Assembly (NCBI RefSeq): GCF_017562075.2
Contig: NC_054082.1
Location: forward strand, 28,526,231-28,590,230
Direction of reading: 5' to 3'
Length of the DNA: 64,000 nt
Source of the DNA: Anopheles merus
Taxonomy: Eukaryota; Arthropoda; Insecta; Diptera; Culicidae
Part shown: piece after piece, positions 38,701 to 49,300 of the stretch
Layout: each line of letters begins with the position of its first letter
Position numbering within the stretch: the first letter of the stretch is position 1
The notes under the pieces: generated by a model
Seen by the model: the letters and a program-made list of their open reading frames with translations, nothing else
The model's database searches: none
Told to the model about the DNA's origin: nothing
Made by a program: the position numbers and the translations under genes

Positions 38701-40263
38701 ATCTGTAGCTGCTGCATTTTCTATGCCGATCGTCTGCTCTCCAAGGTGAAAACACTGCACGGCTCAACGGTTGGCTCGGCCGGTGGACTAAACGCAACAC
38801 AGCTAGCAACGCTCGAACGATCGCTAACGGTGCTTTCGAACGTGAGCGTGCTAATGCAAAGCTTGGCCCGGCTTCCGGCCGAACTCGGCTACAGTCAGCC
38901 GCGCGTTAACGGGTCGGTCGAAAGCGACACACCCGAAAAGACGCGCAAAACTTCGCTCGAACAGCTGATGGCCGACGAGATGCTGCCGATCGATGGGCTG
39001 GCAAGCTGGCGACAGAAGTGTGTGCGCTACATTGCCGATCACGTGACACAGACAACTCGCGCGCTGATCCTTGCCTGCGGCGAAGTTGGCCCGAACGGTG
39101 GCAGCCCGAATGGAACGCTGACGGGCGGATTCTTTGCCAGCAAACCGCAAGCATCGCCAGTGGAGCACGTCGAACGATTGCGGCACTGGATCGTACAGTC
39201 GGCGGCGCTGCTGCGCGAGAGCCTGACCGAGGTCGATCTGCACGCCGTGGAGCAAGATCTCTGGGCGGTGCTCGAAACAACGATGGATGAAATCATTAAG
39301 AAGCTCTTAGAGGTAAAGCCTCTCCGCGGCTGGATGCTCTCTTCACATTGACTTTATCCTTTCTTCTCCTCCGTTTCAGAAAAAAGACTCCATTTCAACG
39401 TTCCAGCGATTGCGCGACTGTTACACCCAGCTCAGCCAGCACTACTTCCGCACGATCGGCGAAACGATCGCCTGCTCCACGATCGGCGAACGGTTGGAAA
39501 CGTTCAGCTGCACCACGAGTGAGCTCATTCATCGCTACTATCTGGAGCGCGTCCGGCAGCAGGACCAGCTGGAGGAGCCGGAAAATGGGCAGCTCACCGT
39601 GCGCTGCTGGTTCCAGCCGGACGGGCTCCAGGTCAAGGTGCTGCGGGCCGAGCAGTTGCGCCTGCCGAAGGACTACAAACACTCGTGCGACAGCTACGTG
39701 AAGCTGAACGTGCTGCCGCCGGATCAGTTCGGTGCAGCGCTGCCGGAGCTGAAGACGAAAACGAAGTCGAAAAACTTTTCCCCCATCTACAACGAATCGT
39801 TTACACTGTACGTCAGCGTCGATCCATGGTTGTAGCAAATTAATCATATATTTACCTTCATCCCTTCTTGCAGCAAAATCAATCCGGTTCAACATTCCCT
39901 CAAGGATGCACTGCTCATGCTGAACGTGAAGGTGTCGGAGCTGCTCGGCCTGAGCCAGAAGCACATCGGCGAATGTTTCCTACGGCTCGATGCGATTCCG
40001 GTGGTGCGTGACGCGAGTGAGGCGCACGAGATCGCACCCATCACCATTCCACTCAGCCTCCCGTTCACGATCGGTAGGGTACAGCGCTGTCGAAGTGGGT
40101 GCTTAGCATGCTAACGTTTGCTTTTTATTCTCTCCCTATAGCTTCCTACTCCGTCACTGCGCTCGAAAACCGTAACCATGACAAGATGGCGGCCCAGTTT
40201 TTGAAAAAGCTTAAACAAAAGATGGGCATTGCGCCGTACACGATGAGTACGCTTAGCTTGTGA
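24135..40263 (+). CDS. Munc13-4/BAIAP3-type protein with degenerate C2 calcium loops (paralogue 2)
   Basis: Eleven exons join with matching phases: 24135-24232, 29517-29790, 33903-34261, 34343-34514, 35654-36246, 36320-36547, 36625-37132, 38698-39312, 39380-39807, 39874-40073 and 40142-40263 (stop TGA), giving 1,198 residues. A second in-frame ATG is at 24144. Order: short Gly/Pro/Ser N-terminus, FFEKFG block (about 40-50), Pro/Ala/Gly-rich linker, YIQEAF block (about 125-183), C2A (184-301), MUN/MHD region (302-1015, with DICSCCIFYADR) and C2B (1020-1160). Nine introns match paralogue 1 in place and phase; the intron at 36246 is extra. In C2A the SDPF loop reads PNAF and WDFD reads FNNS; in C2B KDKD reads KVSE. 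A calcium-independent or constitutive priming role is inferred. Confidence 0.9.
24233..29516. other. First intron of paralogue 2
   Basis: No coding exon recognised. It holds a MITE copy at 24.9-25.1 kb, a small palindromic cluster of ACCGGA/TCCGGT motifs near 27.42-27.47 kb and a (GT)n-like tract near 29.29 kb. Short ORFs here do not show exon-like codon use. Confidence 0.5.
24920..25126. mobile_element. MITE copy 1 (TTTCTCTAGCC ends)
   Basis: About 205 bp with imperfect inverted ends: TTTCTCTAGCCAGCT on the left, and on the right AGCGGGCTAGAGAAA, whose reverse complement is TTTCTCTAGCCCGCT. The interior shares blocks with a second copy at 30.95-31.16 kb (CCAATCCGTAAAAT, TTGTTGAAATGTATTT, GAGCAACCAA or close variants). 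Non-coding. No transposase source is in the window. Confidence 0.6.
30866..31275 (+). mobile_element. SINE200-like element split by a MITE
   Basis: The SINE head is at 30866-30947 (TCGTGATAAAGTCGTCAACT, ACAACATGCCCGTCAGGGGTT) and its tail at about 31165-31275 (CAATAAGTCACTGATAGCC, GGCCTTGACTGACATCGGTT and a purine-rich AAGAAGAATAAG end). The intervening 210 bp are a copy of the MITE at 24.9 kb. The two SINE parts follow each other correctly when the insert is removed. Confidence 0.65.
30953..31162. mobile_element. MITE copy 2, nested in a SINE
   Basis: The left end CAGGATTCCTCTAGCCAGCT and the right end AGCTGGCTAAAGCAATCCTG are inverted repeats of about 20 bp with two mismatches. The internal blocks match the copy at 24920-25126 in the same order. 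The target duplication is unclear because the SINE itself contains ATCCTG at the junction. Confidence 0.6.
32718..32785. repeat. (CT)n microsatellite
   Basis: About 34 CT units without interruption, in an intron of paralogue 2. Likely to vary in length between individuals. Confidence 0.9.
34737..34860. repeat. Tandem duplication, 70-bp unit
   Basis: The block AAACCGTTGATTAAAGGAGG and the 25 or so bases after it recur exactly 70 bp later (34741 and 34811), with one base differing near the end. Probably a recent local duplication. Confidence 0.85.
35029..35135 (+). mobile_element. SINE200-like element, head fragment
   Basis: Carries the tRNA-like head with the best A-box and B-box of the set (CTCGTGGTACAGTCGTCAAC; GGGTTCAAGTCCC) and about 30 bases of body. 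The tail is missing. Confidence 0.7.
37133..38697. other. Seventh intron of paralogue 2, with degenerate repeat DNA
   Basis: The stretch 37730-38180 is made of diverged GGTTCCAGGATCG/GATCAGTTCCAG motifs, a decayed minisatellite. A SINE follows at 38.3-38.5 kb. No coding sequence was seen. The corresponding intron in paralogue 1 is only 68 bp. Confidence 0.55.
38315..38514 (-). mobile_element. tRNA-derived SINE, second family
   Basis: On the minus strand the head resembles SINE200 (GTCTTGTAGTACAGTTGTCAAC; ACGACTTAATAACATGCCC; GGGTTCAGA), but the 3' half differs: GGCTACGTGGTACTGGAT, AAGTCTCGAGAGC, GACATGTCCGCGTGGGAC, CTTACGCCAAATAGAAGAAG. The copy at 45.7 kb has the same arrangement, so this is a distinct family with a shared head. 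Confidence 0.65.
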
Positions 40264-40575
40264 GTGCAGCGTACATCCGTTCGTTCGTTGCTCGAACCAG
40301 TTTGAAATCTATTCTGGATTTCTTTTTTTGTGGCATTAGAGGTAAGGCAAAGTGATAGCTCTTTTTTATTGAAATAACAACGTTACAGTTTAATTGCATT
40401 GCTTTTCGTCGTTTTTTTTATAAGAATGCTGATGCATCATGAGATTGGTCGAAATGGTGTGTTTTTTTTTCTAAAGTCTTAATGAACCATTAGCAATTAA
40501 ATAGGTCTAGATTAAATTTGATAAAGAATGTGAAGCCATGCTTGAATTTCGATTTAAACACTTAATTTTTTGTAT

Positions 40576-40581
40576 AATAAA
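40576..40581 (+). terminator. Polyadenylation signal of paralogue 2
   Basis: AATAAA lies 313 bases after the stop codon in AT-rich sequence with T/G-rich DNA following. Confidence 0.5.
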
Positions 40582-41266
40582 TTAGCTACATTTTGTACAA
40601 CCATGTACTACTTTACTTAAGACCCGTATTGAAAATATATTGTTTGCATGATGACAATAACTCACATAATTGAGCGAGGAGATGCTACTATTTTGTTAAT
40701 TACATTCGTTGTACATTTAATTAAGGCCATTAAACATAGCCAGTTTACTAAAAAGGCGTTTCGTTTTACAATAACTTGAAGAGATTACTTTTTCAAACAA
40801 ACGGCTCCATAGGTCCCACAAAAGTATTTGTGTACGTATATAATGCTGACTCTATGAACCATCAGCAAAATGCAGCAAAAATGTAAATATTTCTATTGCT
40901 CCTAGCATGGTGGAGACGCATGGTTATTCATCCGTAACGGTTGGCTGCGTTCGTGATTTTTTCGTGAATTTGATTGTGACATTACTTTCTTCCGGGTACT
41001 GCAACACATTCAAGGCCAGTGAGGGTATTGATAGAAATAAGAAAATGAAAATAGCAATAAAATTAACGTCAACAATGGTTGATAAAGGTACATGGATTTA
41101 GTTGATGCATCGTCCTTTCTCCCGTTCGAGCTCAATACGATGGAGACGCATGGTACACCATAGTGAACAACTGGCTGCGTACGTTAACTAGCTGCGTATG
41201 GTATACGAATTCAACGAAAAAGGAATGAAAATCAGTCATTATAATTATTAATAAATTATTAAATAT

Positions 41267-41272
41267 TTTATT
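41267..41272 (-). terminator. Polyadenylation signal of the secreted-protein gene
   Basis: AATAAA on the minus strand, about 100 bases beyond the stop codon of the gene at 41374-42997. Confidence 0.5.
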
Positions 41273-41373
41273 CGAAACAAAACTAAACACTGCTACAGCT
41301 CTGCCAGAGTTGACTTTCTTTACTAACACGAACAGTACACTACCCCGGCCTCGTACCGTCATTCAAATGGCAG

Positions 41374-42997
41374 CTAATTTTCTTCCTCCTGACCCACATT
41401 GCTATCGGGCTGCTTTCGCGTGTCATGCTCTTCCTCGGACGATGCACTTTGCAGCGCACTGTCTCTCTCCGTTGGCGGCAGGTAAATGGTGTAGATCCTT
41501 GCACAGATAATTAGAGCGTATTAAGAAATGGTTGATAATTTATACAGCGCCATAGATACCTCGACACGGGATAAGACTCATCGATGACGTCAAACATGCG
41601 CTTGAAGCGACAGGAAAGCAGGTTCTCCTCCGGACAGTATAGTGCGTTATCGACGGTGAACGCTTCCAGCGCAGTAAGTCCAAACTTGGTCATCTCACCG
41701 AGCCGTCGTTCGTAGTCAACTGTCAAACCGGTAAAGTGAGATAGTTTATTAGAAAAAAAAAAATGCCACCGTAGCCGTCATGCTTACACTGCAAGTCGTA
41801 CGATCGTCGACGTTCTTCTTCGCTGCTTTCCTCACTGTGGCCGCCGCCGCCGGAAGGCTTCAGCGTCGGAATGAAGAACAGCAAACAGAGCAGGGCGATG
41901 AACTTGACGATCTTCTTGAAGATTACCAGCTTCAGAAGTATTTTGCCGATGGTAAAGAGATCAAACTTAAACTTTAGCTTGCTTAGTAGCCAGTTTTCTG
42001 GGCTGAAATACGGCATGCCATGGCTAACGGGGCCAGGTGGTGGGGGTGGTGGTGGTCCATAGATGGGTTTCGGCGGACCATAGACGGGCTTTGGTGCTGG
42101 TGGACCGTACTCTTTATGTGGGGCCGGTTGATACAGTTCATTGCCGGTGGAGGTCGGTGGTCCATAGCTTCCCGCAGGAACACTGTAATCGTACGAGCTG
42201 GATGGGACGATGTTGTAGTCGCCGCGTGATATCCGGATCGGTGTGCCTGTATAGGTGCATTAGTTTTATTGATTAATAGTAATAATTAAGATACATGACA
42301 TGTAACCTGTAAAATTATCTTCTATGAAGATCAACAATTTTTTAGGGGTTTTCCATGATTTTTTGGTTGCTTCTTGATTTTTGTGTGTTCATTTCATGAT
42401 TTATTCACCCTTTGCCATATATTTTGGATCCAATGGAACGATCAATCCAAGAAATCTAGATAACACTCGATAAATCGTTGGACGAATCCAAAAATATTTG
42501 GGAAGCATCCTAAATCAAAATATATTTTAACTATTTTTAATATTTTCGTTCAGATTCAGACAATTTCAGATAAAGAAGAATGATTATTATCACTTTGTTT
42601 TATTCAGAAAGGAATTTGAAACTAAAAACAATGTATATTATTTTGTTATCTTTGAGCAAATCCATTTTAGCCTTCATTCGTCATTTATGCTTGACATTGC
42701 GCAATGGTTACAGTTTACACATTTCATTGTTTAGAGTAATGTTTATTTTTGCTAACTTTTCTCACTAATGTCACGTCAAATATCAAACCGTCTGCCAACT
42801 AATCGCTTTCACTTCCGGCAACGACAAAACCCTGCCCCCTTACCTTTATACGGTAGTGCATTAATTTTGTGTGAATTTTTCAACGCCGCCAGATAGGAAT
42901 CTTTAGCATTTTTCGCTTCCTCCACATCGGCAGCCGCACTGCAGCCAATGATGGCCACCGCCGCAACAGTCACGATCAGCGCCACTTTCGACATCAT
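41374..42997 (-). CDS. Unrecognised secreted protein with YGPP repeats
   Basis: Four exons on the minus strand, 42997-42844, 42246-41788, 41719-41560 and 41497-41374, join with matching phases (1, 2, 2) into 298 residues. Residues 1-22 are a clear signal peptide (MMSKVALIVTVAAVAIIG, then CSAAA-D). Residues 79-120 hold YGPP/PKP repeats ending in a run of seven prolines. Residues 149-179 are a hydrophobic, Lys-spaced stretch (FDLFTIGKILLKLVIF...LLFFIPTL), either amphipathic or membrane-seeking. A Gly/Ser/Glu linker follows, then a compact block with two Cys (about 233 and 241: ALYCPEENLLSC) and an acidic tail. The layout suggests an extracellular matrix, cuticle-associated or peritrophic protein, but I recognise no family and assign no function. 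Consistent phases and an uninterrupted frame make the gene model solid. Confidence 0.8.
42345..42505 (+). repeat. Dispersed AT-rich repeat, copy 1
   Basis: Shares the order GGGTTTT.C..GATTT.TTGG, CATGATTTATTC, CATATATTTTGG with the reverse complement of 46190-46318. Diverged and non-coding. It lies in the first intron of the secreted-protein gene. Confidence 0.4.
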
Positions 42998-43198
42998 GCT
43001 TTATTGTCACTACCGTTAAATTACTGCCACCTCGTTGGCAAGGCAACGGAAGACGTAAGCACCAACCACGCTCTGCACCCGCGAACTGTACAACTACAAC
43101 TGCTTTTCACCCTTTGCACCGATCGATCACAAACAACCTGTGCGTACAGTCACTTACAGGCGCCGTACCGTACACGTCCGTATCGCTCGAAAGCACTC

Positions 43199-43245
43199 CA
43201 TTAACTGACGGCTCCCGGAACGTACACTAGACTACTAAAATAAAA
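43199..43245 (-). promoter_or_regulatory. Candidate promoter of the secreted-protein gene
   Basis: On the minus strand TCAGTT (A at 43206) matches the insect initiator, and an AT-rich CTTTTATTTTAG lies about 30-40 bases upstream where a TATA-like element would be. Transcription from here would give a leader of about 210 bases before ATG 42997. Confidence 0.35.
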
Positions 43246-45677
43246 GCTCGCACCGTAGGGCCCTTTTTCGGTGGATTGAGACAGATTAGAAACTTCCCCT
43301 TTCATTCGTTGGTATGGTAACCTATGGTAACGCGGTTGAGCGATATTCCAAAACCCAAGCACGCAATTGTTAGGGAGCGTGGGGCCAACGTGTGACGTGT
43401 CGTTTTGCAAGCGTACACACATGTTTCGCCACTTTTTGTCGATGTTGGATTTTGGGTTTATACATTAATATTTCGAATATGAATTCAAATAAGAAAACAC
43501 ATATGAATTAGAAGGAACTAAACCACAGGATATAGATAAAACTACTTGACTAATTTTGATTGCATGAAATGAACTGCTCGAACTACAAAAATGAACTTTG
43601 TAATGAACTATGTAATGAACTATGGAACAAACGAATAAACAGTTGGAAACAGACCGGCGATTAAGGTGCACTCTTCTTATCAAATTTATAGTAAGCTAAT
43701 ATCACAATCCAGCACTTTAGTGAACATATTTCACATTCGATAAAGAATGGTTTGAAAACCAACTTACTTACCTATATATGTTTATGCACGTACATTTACA
43801 AACTTACCTATAATAAAATAATTTTAAAAATAATTCCAACTTTGTATGGTTTAATCAAACTACGAATCAGCACGAGCTGTTAAACTGACATATGCGATTT
43901 TTTTTTTCAAATAAATTTTCAAACAATTTAAACCAAATAATTAAACTATTTTTTGAATAATTTCAATTTATGCTAATTTTGCGATATTTTTTTTAAAGTG
44001 AATATTTTGTAACTGTTCTTTCGCGATACTGCTTAAGAATCATAACAAGGGAACAATAGCTCCACTCTCCCGTACACTGCAGTGATCGCCTTCTTCGACC
44101 GAACAATATGGCTCAATTTGTTTCTGAGCCTTTTCTCTCTCTCTCATTTCCGATCTACCCTTTGTACCTTCCCTCATGTACCTGCTCCAAACAATCACAC
44201 TACTATTGTTGCATTTGTTTGAGTGCATTCACGCATTCGATACAAACAAAAAAAAACCCATTCTCTCCCCCCACTTTATTAACACGCAAGCGTTGCAGCT
44301 AGAATGCTGCCCCAAACCCAGTCACAGACATACATCCGCGAAACGGAGAAGAACGAAAGAGAGGGAAAGAAAGTGCTTTCTCCAATCTCCAAAAATTTGC
44401 CTCCAAAGCAAACAAACGTGTGCCCGTCCAACCCCATTTAATAACTCCAGCGCGCCAGCCGGAACGCCAACAACACTGCCTCCCGCAACGCTCCGCCACT
44501 CTGCGTACCGACGCCGGAACTAAGAAAGCGCACAATCGATCGAAGAGAATTGACGGATCTTCCGCACAAGCGCGCAGAAGCAAAACATGTCACGCATGCT
44601 TTGCATGCGTAAAAGGTGGCGGGCCGCAAGCAGTGGTACGCGCAAGCATTCCTCCCCTTTTGATGGCCTCGAAAAAAAAAACGCACACACGCACGCACAC
44701 ACGGTGCAAGCGCGAAATCCCGTCGCACTGCTGATGCTAAGCACGTGCTACCCGCGCAACGGTTACTTCGACCCGCGCACAAACCGCCGGAGAGAGTTTT
44801 TTACGCGATCGATAATACCGAATCCGCAGCACACCGGTGTAGAACACGTGCAATGTGCAAGCCGGCCGTTTTCACAAAGAAGCGGTATATACAAAATTGT
44901 GCCAAACTGCGAACTGTTTGCAGATTGTAGATCGGAAATTCGGACCACTGACGCAAACAAGAGGGAAAGTTTACCGGATGCTTCGGCCCCATGATGTCCC
45001 AGGATGGAAGGTGATAAATTGGATGAGAGGAGTTTTTTTTTTCAATGGAGTGCGCGTGTTAATCAAGGTTATTAGTTGAACGTGTGACACGGAGGTAACA
45101 AAGCGAGAAACAGCAACAGGAACTGCTATTTAATGAGCGTAGCTGTTCAACGAACTATTCAACGACGTGACATGCTGAACCAACTGCAGTCGACCTATCG
45201 GACGTAGGTGTGAATTTGTAGTTTGTACCAAATGTTAGTTTATCAAACTAAAGATAGCAGTAAAAAGCATGACAATTTTCAGAACAAAAAAAATGCAATA
45301 TTTATATTAAGCTATTCGTCATGGTTTAGAAATTTCGTAGCTATTTATAGCTGATAGCTTGCAATTCCAATAGCTCCAGCCAGATTTGCTCTTTTCTTCG
45401 ATTCAATTTATAGAAGGCTATCAAAGAGCGGGCGTAGTTTATATCAACGAACAAACCTGTGACATAAAATCGATCTTTAGTCCCCAGCTCGTTGGAGCAA
45501 ATGATAAAAATCCGTTCGTCGCTCACCGTTTTTGTGTAGCCTTAGTACAAAAAATCCAAATTAATGTATTATTCTAACAAGAATGAATGGTTTTCTGACA
45601 ACAATTGAATTGTTCACTGCTAACAGTACAAAACTTTGCTAAATGTGATATATAGTAAGGTTAGCGGGATACTCCCG

Positions 45678-45875
45678 AGGCGGTCGCATGACACAGTCTT
45701 CATTCTCGAACGACTCAATAACATGCTCGTCATGGGTTCCAACCCAGAATAGACCGTTCCCTCGTAGCAAGGATTGACTATCCGGGTACGTGGTAATGGA
45801 TTAAGTCTCGAAAGCCTGTTTAGGCCGGCATGTCCGCGTAGGACGTTACGCCAAATAATAGAAGAAGAAGCGGGT
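45678..45875 (+). mobile_element. tRNA-derived SINE, second family
   Basis: A SINE-type head (ACGACTCAATAACATGCTCG, TCATGGGTTCCAACCC) followed by the second-family tail: GGGTACGTGGTAATGGAT, AAGTCTCGAAAGCC, GGCCGGCATGTCCGCGTAGG, ACGTTACGCCAAATAATAG and AGAAGAAG. Matches the minus-strand copy at 38315-38514 along its length. Confidence 0.65.
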
Positions 45876-46189
45876 TACTCATATTCACCTACAAACCAAT
45901 GCGCTAGAAATCTGCAACTCAAAACCTCGCTGATTTCCCACCATAGAAATAGGAACGAACGTTGTCGTGTAGCGTAGTTCATTTTCCCCGTGAGAATTAC
46001 TTAAGAAAAATTAATTCGGACAAAAAAAGTTTTGTTAAAGGTAGATGCACATGTCCTGCACGCATTACATCCATTTTCATGACAAAAAACGATGGAAAAA
46101 CTACTTTATTTTTAGATCCGGCACGACCATTCCCTCGATGACCAAAAAAAGCTTCCGTTTCACAGATTTTTGTGGTCCAATTATATTGA

Positions 46190-46318
46190 TATCCAATAGG
46201 ACGATACCAATAAATTATGGGAAAGAAACAAAAATGTATGGGATATGATGAATAAATCGTGAGACGAGCCCAACAAATTATGGGAACTGACCAATAAATC
46301 GTGCAAAACCCTGTAATG
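46190..46318 (-). repeat. Dispersed AT-rich repeat, copy 2
   Basis: Repeated internal units of the type CAATAAATTATGGGAA and AATAAATCGTG. Its reverse complement aligns with 42345-42505. Non-coding. Confidence 0.4.
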
Positions 46319-49300
46319 ATCCCAATTTCATACGATCATTCCTATAAGAATAATACATCATATAGGAATCTTTTGTAACTACGGCAACGCAAACCTATGA
46401 GCGACGATCTGATTTTCGTCGTTCGCTCGAACGTGCTGAGGATTTCGACCTTGTCCTGCTCCTACAAGAAGCGGATGTCATCATAGTACACATTGGAAAT
46501 ATGGCTCCTTTCCCCATGCAAACGGGACAACGTTACTGCGTCAGCGGAGAATTAAAGTAAGACCTTTTTTATCATTCGTTTTCGTTTATTTGTAGGGTTC
46601 TTTTTTTGCATTTCTTTTTAATTTTTGTTACTTTTCTTCTCTTCTCTTTCCTTTTCCTTTTCCTTTACTCTCAGCTTTCAGCCCTCTTTTCCGCTCGCCT
46701 CCGCATTACTTCTCTTTATTTTCTTTGCTTATCGTTCTACAACTCCAAGCCCTCGAATCGTGATGACAACTTGCGACGACAGAGATATATCCACTCACAC
46801 ACTCACACACTCATTTGTCCGCAGCGGAATAATCCTATTTTCACGTGCCATTATGTATATAGGTGTGTATGTAAGTGTTGTTTTTTTAGTGTTTGTGTAT
46901 ATTCCCCATTTCGGGAAATCTTTCACCTTCCAGAAATTGTTGCACTGTTTTGGATGCAGTGAAAAGTTTAAACGGAAAGCATAAAAAACATATACAAAAT
47001 ACTAAACACGGTGTAAATACGGAAAATGTTGGTACAGCGTGCGCGCGTACGCTAATGGAAATTGTCTCTTCTACAACAAATGGGTCACCACTTTTCGTTT
47101 TCTGCTTCTTCTTCTTCTTCTCGTAACCCCAACCTCTCCTGCTGGCTTGCTTGCCTCGATCGTACAATAGTTCACCTCACCTCTCATAATTATCAGTTCA
47201 GTTTTGTCGTAGTATTTGTGGGTGTATATATAAGTATAAAAAAGAATCAAAACAGACAAAAAACAGTTACTTTCATATAATATGGAAAATATGTTCAGGT
47301 CATTTCTTATTGTTTCCTTCCTCTTCTTCTTCGTTTTCTTCGTTTTCGTACCGCTCGGTCCGCCACTCATGGGACCATTATGGATCGAATCGTCTCCCCA
47401 CCCACCCACGCGCACACAAAAGCCGCTAGGAACCCCCCCCCCCCCGGGAGGAAACAAAACGGTAAGCAAAATCGTGTCACATAATTATGGCATCTTCAAC
47501 AACAATAAAGCGAAAAGAGTTCTTTTCTCGAAGGAGTGGAGTGGGCTCCTAAACAAAACGCTTTCGGACCGATTTTGCTTCCTGCCTCGCATTAATCGTT
47601 CGCAACCCACTCCCTGTACTAAACCACAACACTTGCTCCCTCCATGGACCTGTGTCTGTTTCCTCTCTTTTTCGTTCCTCTCCTCTCTAACTCTCTTCTT
47701 TTCGCTGCTTTCGCCTTATTAGAGTATAAGTAAATAGTGCTTTTTGCTTCCTTTGTTTGTATCTTCTTCTTTTTTTTCGTTTGTATGTGGATTTATTCCT
47801 TTCCATTGTGATTCTTTGTGTTTGTGTGTTTTATGGATGTTTTTCTTTGTGTTTAGTAGATTGATAGATTCATCACTTTAAGTTTTTCACATTTTTTTTG
47901 TATTTATTTTCTCCTCTTTTTGTTTTGGTGTGTTTTTTCCTTTTTGCGTGTGTGTGAGTGTATGTATTTTCTCCCTACAAAAACATCACGCCCCCTTTCA
48001 CTCCCTTACTTATACTGTGGGGTACTGTTTGGGAAAGTTTAGTGTGCTGTTTCTTTTCAAATTGTTTTCTTGTGTTGTGTTTTTTTTTGTTTTATAATTC
48101 ATAAAAATATATACTTCTCTCGTTTCTTTTTTTTTTCTTTCTTTTTCCTCTTCTAGTGGTTTTGTTTATTTTTTTCTGTATCTTTCCTTATTTTCATTTT
48201 CTTCCTGTTTATTATTCTTGAGTGTTTTTTTTCTTCTCTTCTTCAATTAACTTTCTTGGAGGGTTAGGCAGGGGAGTAATCCTAATAGTGATTGCCCCCC
48301 CTTAACATTAAATGTTCAATGCTTTTCACGTCTTTCGTGTATTTTTTTGTTTGTTTTTGTATTTTTTTGTTTATGTTTTTACTCCACTTACTGGGTTTGT
48401 GTTTGTGTATTGTACCATTGCGTTAGTTCTTTGCTTTGCGTTTGGCCTTTCCTGTATTCCTGATGAACCCTACACGACATAAGCAATCATAGGTTTTGCG
48501 GGGCTTTGTTTCTCCTTCCGCCTTGCTTGTCACTTATCACTCTTGATTTAAACAAAAAAATCAAATCAACAAAAATTAAGAAATGCTCGCAAAACATACA
48601 TGTTGTTTTCTTGCGTACCACCTTTCCTTTCTCCATATCTCACTCATCTTGGCTGTGTGGCTGTTGAGCGCTCTTCTTCGGCATTTCGCTGCATTGTTCG
48701 CCAACTTGTGTTTGTGGGTCATGTGATTTTTGTAGCTTTTCGTTGTTGTTGTTGCATGGAGTACGATCTCCGATTTCCAAATGGTGTTTTCCTTGTGCAT
48801 GTATAATTTCTCGTTACTTTCGTTTCTTTGACCAAACTAAAACAAACATAATTTTAATGTGTATTACCGCACTAATATTACGCCAATAAAACTTTGCTAC
48901 CAATTGTTATTTCTGCTAATCATTCTCTACTGTTTTAGCTACTCATCGAAAACCGTCGTCCTTTTCTCTTTCTAGTTTCGAAATTTTTGCAACACTTCTT
49001 GTAACCTTGTGTGTGTTTTTTACTAGCAAAATAAAAACCAAAGCAAAACCCTATCAATTTTGTGTATTTGTATACGCCCGCCCGTTCTACTGCATTTACT
49101 TTCCCCCAAGCGAATCGGTGCCAATCACCCTTATCACGCTTCGACATATGTACGGGCCCACGCACCTTCCTCTTCATCGTTAGTTTTTGTTGTGATTTTT
49201 GTAACACCATTTTTATCTCTCACATTTCTCTCGTAGCTTTCTCTCCTGCTTTTGTGTTAAGACCAGTCTTTTGTGTTTTTTTTTCTTCTTTTTTTGCGAC

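Larger units (their letters stand above)
40264..41373. other. Intergenic DNA after paralogue 2
   Basis: AT-rich, without a gene. The motif TGGAGACGCATGGT followed 20-30 bases later by GGCTGCGT occurs twice (near 40909 and 41141), probably the remains of a small dispersed repeat. Confidence 0.5.
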
